Assembly: GCA_963745865.1 (NCBI GenBank)
Contig: CAVUYZ010000004.1
Coordinates: 1-64,000 of the forward strand
DNA from: JAHEDH01 sp963745865
Lineage (GTDB): Bacteria; Actinomycetota; Acidimicrobiia; Spongiisociales; ZC4RG35
Reading direction: 5' to 3'
Length of the DNA: 64,000 bases
The notes beneath the pieces were generated by a model, which was not told the origin of the DNA, did no database searches, and worked only from the letters and a program-made list of their open reading frames with translations. Positions 55,817-64,000 of this stretch are shown piece after piece. Position 1 is the first letter of the stretch. Each line of letters opens with the position of its first letter. Both the position numbers and the translations under genes were made by a program.

Positions 55817-56369
55817 TCAATCGGTGAAGTGAAAACTCTGGAAGATCTCGGTCACGGTTGGCGCGAGTCGCTCGAGGGTTCCGGCCTGGGCGAAGAACGA
55901 CATCTCCCACGCCTGCCCCTCATCGTTCAGAACCAGGACTCGCGAGATGCCGATGGTGAGGTCGTTCTCGGTGCTCGTGAGGGTGACGCCGCGGGCAGGG
56001 ACACCATCGACGGAGAAGTCGCTCACTTCGAGGATCTCGACTCCGGGGAGTGTGTCACGGAGTCGAGAGATCTCCCCCTCGTAGTAGACCGTCCGCGGAA
56101 TATCGGTGGGGATGTTCGCCGGTCGTGACATTGAAGTTCGGCACGAAACCGTTCAGTGCCACCGGTGCGATCACCTCGAGAATGGATTCGTCGACCTTGA
56201 GGACCGGTGTCCAGTCGGTCGGGTAGTCCACGACGAATCCCAGTTCCGGAGCTTCGAATGTCTCGAGTGATGGCGGCTCGGTCGTCGACGTTGGAGCAGG
56301 ATCCGACGCGGAATCAGAACAGGCAACCAACGTGAAGACGAGAACCAGCATCGGAATGATGCGTCTCAT
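55817..56369 (-). CDS. Lipoprotein of unknown function (frameshifted)
   Basis: The signal peptide RRIIPMLVLVFTLVAC ends in a lipobox (LVAC), followed by a Ser/Thr/Pro linker and a domain starting FEAPELGFVVDYPTDWTPVL, a pattern common in small lipoproteins with a PsbP/LpqN-like fold. The second frame continues NIPTDIPRTVYYEGEISRLR and ends GTLERLAPTVTEIFQSFHF. The break is near 56131. Total length is about 183 residues. It lies upstream of purC on the same strand, 93 bp apart. Function unknown. Confidence 0.65.
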
Positions 56370-56442
56370 GTGTGCAGATGATACCGGACGGCTTGGGAAC
56401 CGTATCCGCGGAGCGCTCGTTGGGCGGTCTACCGTCGAGACA

Positions 56443-56836
56443 ATGACGAATTCGATCCCCGACATGCTCGACACAGACGCCTATGCCGCCCTCCTCGGGA
56501 TTCGCCTGGAGTCGGCGGACCCCGTCACGGTGGCGATGGACATCGACGATCGTCACCTCAATTTCATGGGTGCTACCCACGGTGGCGCCTTGTTCTCGCT
56601 GGCGGATTGTGCGCTCTCGCTGGTGTCTAATCGTCCCGGTACGGCGGTGGCGGTCGATGCCCATCTGGTCCTGACCGGTGCATCCCGGCCATGGGGACAC
56701 CCTCACGGCCGTCGCCGAGGAGATGACCCGTGGAAGGACGCTCGGCTCGTACCGCATCACCGTGACTCGAGGCGATGGCAGGACCGTCGGGCTGTTCACC
56801 GGGACCGTGGCTGTGGTCGATCGGTCCGAGGGGTGA
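56443..56836 (+). CDS. PaaI-type hotdog thioesterase (frameshifted)
   Basis: Acyl-CoA thioesterase of about 130 residues. Seen: DAYAALLGIRLESADPVTVA, HLNFMGATHGGALFSLADCA with the HGG motif of the family, LVSNRPGTAVAVDAHLVLTG and, after a break near 56692, TLTAVAEEMTRGRTLGSYRI and GLFTGTVAVVDRSEG. PaaI relatives hydrolyse aryl- or hydroxyaryl-CoA, which would fit a genome with an aryl-pyruvate oxidoreductase. ATG at 56443. The LCP gene follows at 38 bp. Confidence 0.8.
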
Positions 56837-56874
56837 GAGGGCGGGGAGCCGGTTCTGTCGTACACTTCGGGGTG

Positions 56875-58046
56875 ATGGAGCGCATCAGAGATTGGATCGT
56901 CGACCACCCGCTTCGGTCGTCGATCACGGTCATCGTCGGTCTCATGGTCGGTGTCGGGGCGTTCGTCGTCGTGCAGGCGCTCTCCGCCTTCAACGCAGTC
57001 GCCACGGAGGATTTCGATCCGATTGCGGCCGAGGACGCCCTCGGTGCCCGATCCGACGAGCAGATCGATGATGACATCGCCGCCCAGCTCGAGGCTCACG
57101 CGCGAGCAACTCCGAGAGGAGGCCGAAGCACTCGAGGCACAGGCGCTGTCGGATGAACAGATCCAGGAACGACTCGCGGCACTGGCCAAGGAATGGGAAG
57201 CGGCGAGGAACAAGCCGTTCGTCGTCCCGAACACGGTCAGCCCGGCGCTGCCAGACGACATGTTCACATCGGTGCTCCTCATCGGCTCCGATGCTTCGGG
57301 CTTTCTCGCCGACACGCTGATCTATGTCTTGCTGCCGTCGGGCGGCGGCAACCCGATCATGGTGTCGCTGCCCAGGGACCTCTACCTGACGAACCGATGC
57401 TCCGGCGGCTATCAGCGGATCAACGCCGCCCTCGGCGGGTGCCGAGGGGTCGCCTCTGGGCCCGAGTTGCTGTCGCTGACGGTCAAGGACTTCACCGGCA
57501 TCGAGGTCGACCACTTCGCCAAAGTCAGTTTCTCGGGGTTTGCGGTGGTGGTCGATCAACTCGGTGGAACGCAGGTCTGTGTCGGCGATCGTCCCGTCCG
57601 GGACGTCAAGTCTGGCCTCGAATCTCGGCGCGGGATGCCACGATGCGGACGGTGCCACGACGCTGTCCTGGGTCAGATCGAGAAACCCCGAGTATCAGAA
57701 CGAGGACGGCGAGTGGGTCAAGCCAGGTGGAAGCGACTTCGATCGACAGGCGAAGCAGCAGGAGATCCTGTTCCAACTGGCCGACACCTTGACGTCTGTC
57801 TCGTCCGTCGGCTCGCTCACGTCGGTCCTGTCGAACCTGTCCAGCGTGGTGCGGACCGATTCGGGCTGGGCCGTGGCAGAGATGGCTCAACTCGGTTTCC
57901 GATATCGGAACGTCGGTCCCTCGACCGTGACCCGCATCGGTATCCCGATCCGGAACTACACCACCTCGGGAGGTGCTCAGGTCCTGATCCCGGCGAAGAC
58001 GTTCAACGAGACGCTCGCGGCGGTCTATCCGTCTGCGGCTCGGTGA
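56875..58046 (+). CDS. LytR-CpsA-Psr family wall-polymer ligase (two frameshifts)
   Basis: Membrane-bound enzyme that attaches polysaccharide or teichoic-type polymers to peptidoglycan; about 390 residues. A cytoplasmic start is followed by a span (SSITVIVGLMVGVGAFVVVQ) and a helical, Glu-rich stretch (EEAEALEAQALSDEQIQERL). The LCP domain has SVLLIGSDASGFLADTLIYV, NPIMVSLPRDLYLTN, RINAALGG, GIEVDHFAKVSFSGFAVVVD and LNLGAGCHDADGATTLSWVR. Breaks lie near 57092 and 57613. The stop at 58046 abuts the convergent purB stop with no space between. Confidence 0.85.
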
Positions 58047-59345
58047 TCAGCCGAGGGTCGTGGCGGTGAGCCGTTCGAAGACCGGGCCGGTGTTCCTGAG
58101 GAATCGCGCCGGATCGAAGCACGTGCCCAACTCCTCGGCGCTCAGATCGACGTCGGGGTCACCTGCCAGAGCGTCGGAGAGATGGATCCCCTCGTCCCAC
58201 GAGCGCATGGCGTTCGACTGCACGATCCGATACGCATCGTCCCGGGTGTGCCCGGCTTCGATCAGGGCGAGCAGCACCGCCTGGGAACAGACGAGGCCGC
58301 GGGTGGCATCCAGGTTGGCCGCCATCCGCTCGGTGTCGACGACCAGCCGGTCGATCAGAGACTCGAACTTGACGAGCATGTAGTCGAGGGTGAGGGAGGC
58401 ATCGGGGAGTATCACCCGCTCGGCGGAAGAGTGGCTGATGTCCCGTTCGTGCCAGAGGGCGACGTTCTCGAGGGCGGTCTGCGAATACCCGCGGAGGAGT
58501 CTGGCCATCCCCGTCATTCGCTCCGACAGGATCGGGTTCCGCTTGTGGGGCATCGCCGACGAGCCCTTTTGGCCCTCGCGGAACGCCTCCCGGGCTTCGC
58601 CGACCTCGGATCGTTGCAGATGGCGGATCTCGGTGGCGAACCGTTCGATCGATGCCCCGGTCAGCGCGATCGTCGTCACGAACTGGGCATGTCGGTCCCG
58701 GTGCGTGACCTGCGTCGACGCCTGCTCTCGCCCGATGCCGAGTCGCTCGCACACGAAGGCCTCGATCGTGGGTGGAGTGTGGGCGTAGGTCCCGACGGCG
58801 CCGCTGATCTTGCCGACGCTGACGGTGTCGCGGGCTGCGGTCATCCGCTCGTGGTCGCGGGCGATCTCGAAGGCCCAGTTGGCCAGTTTCAGACCGAAGC
58901 TGGTGGGCTCGGCCCAGATCCCGTGGGTTCTGCCGAGTTGCGGGGTCGCCTGGAACTCGAGCGCCCTCCGTTTGACCGTCTCGAACAGGTCGGCGATCCG
59001 ACGAAGGAGGAGATCGGCTGCATCCCGCATCAGCACGCCGTTGGCGGTGTCGAGTACGTCGGACGAGGTCAGGCCAAAGTGGATCCATTCACCGCCCTCG
59101 CCGACATTTGCCGCGAGGAGATCGACGAAGGCCGCCATGTCGTGATTGGTGATCTTCTCCCGATCTGCGACCTGCTCGGGGGTCGGGGCGGTTGCAGCAT
59201 GCGCTGCGCGGGCCGCCGCCGCCGGGGCGACACCCTCCGAGACCCATGCGTCGACGACGAGTGCCTCGACCTCCTTCCAGGTGTCGAGTCGGTGCTGGTC
59301 CGACCAGATCGCGGACATTTCGGGAAGGCTGTAGCGCGGAATCAC
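58047..59345 (-). CDS. purB: Adenylosuccinate lyase
   Basis: Releases fumarate at two points of purine synthesis (SAICAR to AICAR and adenylosuccinate to AMP). A 432-residue protein: HFGLTSSDVLDTANGVLM, ATPQLGRTHGIWAEPTSFGL with the catalytic histidine, TQVTHRDRHAQFVTTIAL, and the signature loop GSSAMPHKRNPILSERMTG with the catalytic serine. GTG at 59345 (IPRYSLPEMSAIWSD) gives the normal N-terminus. Confidence 0.95.
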   Translation of the reverse strand: MIPRYSLPEMSAIWSDQHRLDTWKEVEALVVDAWVSEGVAPAAAARAAHAATAPTPEQVADREKITNHDMAAFVDLLAANVGEGGEWIHFGLTSSDVLDTANGVLMRDAADLLLRRIADLFETVKRRALEFQATPQLGRTHGIWAEPTSFGLKLANWAFEIARDHERMTAARDTVSVGKISGAVGTYAHTPPTIEAFVCERLGIGREQASTQVTHRDRHAQFVTTIALTGASIERFATEIRHLQRSEVGEAREAFREGQKGSSAMPHKRNPILSERMTGMARLLRGYSQTALENVALWHERDISHSSAERVILPDASLTLDYMLVKFESLIDRLVVDTERMAANLDATRGLVCSQAVLLALIEAGHTRDDAYRIVQSNAMRSWDEGIHLSDALAGDPDVDLSAEELGTCFDPARFLRNTGPVFERLTATTLG

Positions 59346-59408
59346 CCGGCCGATTCTGGCAGGACCCGTGCCGGAATCGCACACGAGGCGGGGTAGCCTT
59401 CCCGGAGA

Positions 59409-59912
59409 ATGCTGCAGACGACAACGAATCGGGGGATCGTGGTTGGGCTGCTCGCCCTGTCGGCAGTTCTCGTTGGCGGTTGCTCCTCAGGCGACGAGCC
59501 GGCTCCCACCTCGCTTCCACCCTCCACGACGACGACCACGACCGCACTCTCGACGACCACCTCTGTCGTCCGCGAGACGCTTCCTCTCGAAGATGTGCCT
59601 CCCTTGGCGATCTATCTGGCGGCGATCGAGCGCGGACTCGAGGGAACTCGCTATGCGGGGGACGTGTATCTGGACCCGGAGTCGTTCATCGCCACCGGGC
59701 GGCTGTTCTGTTCGTTGCTCGATGCGGGTGTCGATCCCCAGGGAGTGCTCGAGTCGTATATCACCGCGCTCGAAGCGGAATCGGGCGATCTCGAGGACGA
59801 CGACCTCATTCTCGGCGGGGTGGTGCTCGGTGCGGGCGTCCAGGTGATCTGTCCCGATTATGCCGATGACCTGGCGATGATCGTCCCGGGTGGAGCGGGG
59901 CCGACGCCATGA
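59409..59912 (+). CDS. Small lipoprotein
   Basis: A 167-residue protein with the signal peptide GIVVGLLALSAVLVGGC (lipobox LVGGC), a Thr-rich linker containing six threonines in a row, and a helical domain with two cysteines (RLFCSLLDAG and VQVICPDYAD) likely to form a disulfide. The helical two-cysteine layout recalls the DUF732 proteins of mycobacteria. Function unknown. Divergent from purB. Confidence 0.7.
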   Translation: MLQTTTNRGIVVGLLALSAVLVGGCSSGDEPAPTSLPPSTTTTTTALSTTTSVVRETLPLEDVPPLAIYLAAIERGLEGTRYAGDVYLDPESFIATGRLFCSLLDAGVDPQGVLESYITALEAESGDLEDDDLILGGVVLGAGVQVICPDYADDLAMIVPGGAGPTP

Positions 59913-59949
59913 CGCAGGGATGTAACACCGCGGATGCGAGGGCGACTTG

Positions 59950-60396
59950 ATGGGTGCAATGATCAGCATCAAGCGCCTCATTCTCTCGGTCCTCGCAGGA
60001 GGCCTCATCCTCACGGTCGGGGTTGCATCGGCGAGCGCCGACGCCCCATCCGCCCTCGACCGCGCCTCGAACGGCGTGGCCCGCGGGCTCCAGGCGGTCT
60101 CTGAGATCGTCGACGCCGAGGCCGCGACGGTGACTGTCGACGTCGGTCTGACGCGGGCGATGGTCGCCTTCGAAGCATGGGCAGATCGGCACGATGGCGA
60201 CATCAAGCCCGGGAACGCCGCAGCGGTCCACGAGCAACTGATGCAGGGCGAGATCCCCGGGCGGCTGAACGCCCAGTCGAAGCTCTCATCGATCTCCGGT
60301 GCGTTCGAGAAACTCACGGTGCAGTCGGACAGGCTGAAGAAGAACAAGGCCAAGGGCCCCAAGGACGGCATGCCCGATCAGGCCAAGAATCCCTGA
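59950..60396 (+). CDS. Secreted helical protein of unknown function
   Basis: A 148-residue protein with a cleavable signal peptide (SVLAGGLILTVGVASASA) and a helical, lysine-rich mature part ending KKNKAKGPKDGMPDQAKNP. No family recognised. ATG at 59950; a second in-frame ATG at 59959 is possible. The stop region is duplicated: a 14-bp word at 60388-60401 recurs at 60406-60419, so the end of the gene has been copied in tandem (18-bp unit). Confidence 0.6.
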   Translation: MGAMISIKRLILSVLAGGLILTVGVASASADAPSALDRASNGVARGLQAVSEIVDAEAATVTVDVGLTRAMVAFEAWADRHDGDIKPGNAAAVHEQLMQGEIPGRLNAQSKLSSISGAFEKLTVQSDRLKKNKAKGPKDGMPDQAKNP

Positions 60397-60464
60397 GACT
60401 CAAGGAATCCCTGAGACTCGCTGACCGGGAGGCCGGCTGCTTGCCGTTTCGATAGCCTCGCCGC

Positions 60465-61652
60465 ATGACTGTGACACGGATGACGGCCGATGCTGCCAGG
60501 CGGATGGCGGTGGCGGCCACCGGTCTGGCCACGGGGCAGCCCGCCGGCCGGCTCGATGTACGCCATTTTCGTCGGGTGATGCGCGATGTCGATCTCGTCC
60601 AGCTCGATTCGGTGAACGTCTCGGCGCGAACCCACTACTGGGTGTTCTACAGCCGACTCGGCCCCTACGACATGGATGCGCTCGACGACTGGCTGTGGCG
60701 TTCCGGCGAGCACTTCGAGTATTGGGCGCACGAGGCCTCGATCCTCCCGATGGAGCGTCATCCGCTGCTCGCGTTCCGGATGCGGAGGGCGCGGCCGCGC
60801 GGGCGGGTCGAGGCGCTCCTCAGCGACCAGCCCGGCTACGTCGATTCGGTGCTCGGAGAGATCGAGGCGAGAGGTCCGGTCTCGGTCGGCGATCTCTCCG
60901 ACCCGGGCGAGCGGACCGGCCCGTGGTGGGGGTACGGGAAGGGGAAGATCGCTCTCGAATGGCTCTTTCACTCAGGTGCGGTGACCATTTTGGACCGTCC
61001 GGGATTCACGCGTGTATACGACCTGACCGAACGTGTCATCCCCCAGGAGTTCCTCCTTGATCACGTCGACCTCCTCGATGCCAAGTTCGCCCTGATCGAA
61101 CGGTCGGCCCGGGCGCTCGGGCTCGGTACCGCAGGCGACCTGGCGGACTACTACCGACTGAAGGTGGGCGACGCCAGGGAGGCGATACCCGAGCTGATTC
61201 GGCGCAAGGTGGTGCGAGAGGTGGAGGTCGCGGGCTGGCGGGAGCCGGCGTACCGGCATGTCGACGCCTCGATTCCCCGGTCGGTCGAGGGAGCGGCGCT
61301 CGTGTCTCCATTCGACCCGCTCGTATGGAACCGCGATCGAGCCGAGCGAGTCTTTGGGTTCCGGTATCGGATCGAGATCTATGTGCCGGAGCCGCAGCGT
61401 CAGTACGGGTACTACGTCCTGCCCTTTCTCCTCGATGGCGAGCTCGTGGGCAGAGTCGACCTCAAGACCGATCGCAAGCGGGAGCGACTGATCGTGCGTG
61501 CATCGCATGTGGAGGCGGACGCGGATCCGTCTCGCGTCGCCAACAGGTTGGCGCCATATCTCGAGACCACCGCCGGATGGCTCGGGGCGTCGACGCTGGA
61601 GATCGAATCCCGTGGGAGTCTGGCTCCCCATCTGAAGAGAGCCGTCGGCTGA
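60465..61652 (+). CDS. YcaQ/AlkX-type winged-helix DNA glycosylase
   Basis: Member of the HTH_42 (COG3214) family, which removes bulky alkylated bases and unhooks DNA interstrand crosslinks. A 395-residue protein. VQLDSVNVSARTHYWVFYSR carries the catalytic QxD motif (Gln-Leu-Asp, about residue 46). FEYWAHEASILPMERHPLL is the second family signature, and the C-terminal region has VSPFDPLVWNRDRAERVFGF and YGYYVLPFLLDGELVGRVDL. ATG at 60465. It converges with purD, and their stop codons are directly adjacent (61652/61653). Confidence 0.87.
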   Translation: MTVTRMTADAARRMAVAATGLATGQPAGRLDVRHFRRVMRDVDLVQLDSVNVSARTHYWVFYSRLGPYDMDALDDWLWRSGEHFEYWAHEASILPMERHPLLAFRMRRARPRGRVEALLSDQPGYVDSVLGEIEARGPVSVGDLSDPGERTGPWWGYGKGKIALEWLFHSGAVTILDRPGFTRVYDLTERVIPQEFLLDHVDLLDAKFALIERSARALGLGTAGDLADYYRLKVGDAREAIPELIRRKVVREVEVAGWREPAYRHVDASIPRSVEGAALVSPFDPLVWNRDRAERVFGFRYRIEIYVPEPQRQYGYYVLPFLLDGELVGRVDLKTDRKRERLIVRASHVEADADPSRVANRLAPYLETTAGWLGASTLEIESRGSLAPHLKRAVG

Positions 61653-62890
61653 TCACTCGCCGATATCGGTGCGGAACTGCCGACCCGAGAATCGAACCGA
61701 GTCGACGGAGGCATATGCCTGCGATCGTGCCTCTCCGAGGGTCGGTCCGCGTCCGAGCACGCTCAGCACCCGACCGCCGTCAGTGACGGTGGCGCGCCCC
61801 TCGCTGCGGGTACCGGCGTGGAACACGAGCGCGTCGGTGCCTTCGAGCCCTTGAATCCGATCGCCCTTCCTGGGGCTCTCCGGATAGCCGTGGGCAGCGA
61901 GGACGACGTTGACCACCGAGTCGGCCGACCATTCGAGCCCCACCTCCGAGATGTCTCCCGACGTCGCCGCCCGCATGACTTCGAACAGATCAGACTCGAG
62001 CCTCGGTAGCACGACCTGGGTCTCGGGGTCCCCGAGGCGACAGTTGAATTCGATGACGACCGGGCCGTGATCGGTGAGAACGAGGCCGGCATACAGGACA
62101 CCGACATATGGGTGGCCGTCCTGGCGCATCTGGTCGAGCGTCGGCTGGATGATCGACCGCCCCACTCGCTCGAGGAGCCCGTCGGGAAGCTCCACGGGTG
62201 AGTAGCTGCCCATCCCCCCGGTATTCGGCCCGGCGTCACCGTTCCGAAGCCGCTTGTAGTCGCGAGCCGGTTCGAGCAGCACTGCCCGTGAGCCGTCGCA
62301 AATGGCGAACACGCTGAGCTCGGGGCCGGCCGCGAACTCCTCGATCACCACCGTGTTCCCGGCCGCACCGAACTCGCCGTCGAAGCAGCGAGCGACCCAG
62401 TCGAGGGCCGCCTCCCGGTCTCCGGTGACGAGCACGCCCTTGCCCGCAGCGAGGCCGTCGGCCTTGACGACATACGGACCGGCATGGGAGCGGATGTGGG
62501 TTTCGGCGTCCACCGCGTGCTCGAACGTCCATGCCTCGGGTGTGGGAACACCTGCCCGATTCATGAGATCCTTGGCGAAGGACTTCGATGACTCGAGTCG
62601 CGCTGCGGCCCTGGTGGGGCCGAATGCCGGGATGCCAACGCCGGCGAGGGCGTCCACAACTCCTGCTGCCAGGGGAGCCTCGGGACCGACGACCACGAAA
62701 TCGATCGCCTGGATCCGCGCCATCGCGGCGACGGCGCCGACATCGGTCGGATCGACCCCCTCGATCGTCCCACCGATCTGTGCGAGACCCGGGTTGCCGG
62801 GGAGGCTCAGGATCTCGGTGACGTGGTCGCTCTGCACCAGCTTCCAGGCGATCGCGTGCTCCCGCGCTCCCGATCCGATGACGAGAACCT

Positions 62891-62894
<4 letters not shown>
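61653..62894 (-). CDS. purD: Phosphoribosylamine-glycine ligase
   Basis: Second step of purine synthesis (GAR synthetase). ATP-grasp enzyme of 413 residues: VIGSGAREHAIAWKLVQ, GPEAPLAAGVVDALAGVGIP, SSKSFAKDLMNRAGVPTPEA, YVVKADGLAAGKGVLVTGDR, LEPARDYKRLRNGDAGPNTG and EFNCRLGDPETQVVLP. ATG at 62894 overlaps the purA stop by 4 bp (ATGA), so purA and purD are coupled. Confidence 0.95.

Positions 62895-64000
<1,106 letters not shown>

Overview
The window is high-GC bacterial DNA packed with genes on both strands. Junctions of the ATGA and GTGA type are common, GTG starts are frequent and intergenic gaps are short. The gene set fits a free-living, heterotrophic actinobacterium: an F420-type nitroreductase remnant, nitrobindin, an LCP wall ligase, lipoproteins with LxxC boxes, a small-type PurL with separate PurS and PurQ, and ectoine and histidine catabolism. 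Acidimicrobiia is my best guess from the overall look of the proteins. No rRNA, tRNA, CRISPR, integrase or transposase was found.

Layout. Positions 1-5.7 kb hold an ArsP/COG0701-type permease behind an operator-like promoter, a small leftward operon (haloacid-dehalogenase-like, CoA-binding, nitroreductase), acetyl-CoA synthetase and a membrane HExxH protein. Positions 5.8-17.3 kb are a complete-looking ectoine/hydroxyectoine uptake and breakdown island built as two divergent arms around a GntR regulator. The leftward arm is ehuB-ehuC-ehuD-ehuA-doeA-eutB paralogue-argE-like; the rightward arm is gntR-metB-like-eutC-eutB. The binding protein EhuB is a tandem double-domain protein whose two halves share a 713-bp core with one mismatch. 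Positions 17.3-30.9 kb carry mixed housekeeping genes: nitrobindin, a BtuF-like protein, a purine-type 5'-nucleotidase, a Na/Pi cotransporter with PhoU, a DUF4010/MgtC protein, an acyl-CoA synthetase, an adenylate cyclase, NAD salvage (pncA/pncB), YccF, an FAD oxidoreductase and a cupin. Positions 30.8-36.5 kb are a histidine utilisation operon hutH-hutU-hutF-hutI. It is divergent from a fused indolepyruvate:ferredoxin oxidoreductase (36.9-40.4 kb) with an Lrp/AsnC regulator behind it. Positions 40.9-41.5 kb are degraded. Positions 41.7-45.0 kb hold a bacterial eRF1-like (baeRF) protein, a lipoprotein and a class III aminotransferase. Positions 45.2-64 kb are dominated by de novo purine synthesis (purM, purF, purL, purQ, purS, purC, purB, purD, purA), with pfkA, an LCP protein, a thioesterase and a YcaQ/AlkX-type glycosylase between them.

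How the genes work together. Ectoine is captured by EhuB, imported by EhuACD, opened by DoeA to N-acetyl-diaminobutyrate and probably deacetylated by the ArgE-like M20 enzyme, which would take the place of DoeB. EutB, EutC and the MetB-like PLP enzyme probably handle the hydroxylated branch. Histidine is degraded to N-formylglutamate and ammonia through HutF. Acs, the acyl-CoA synthetase and the oxidoreductase feed carbon into acyl-CoA pools.

Two cautions. About 19 genes are interrupted by small frameshifts (about 29 in total). They include genes that are normally indispensable (acs, pfkA, purC, purS), and several trace to one extra base in a short run such as CCC or GGG, so most are probably sequencing or assembly indels. 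They are annotated here as single genes. The exception is 41.1-41.5 kb, where frame changes are so dense that a true pseudogene is likely. Outside coding DNA the most distinctive signal is a 118-bp inverted-repeat element present twice (2918-3035 and 23308-23425).
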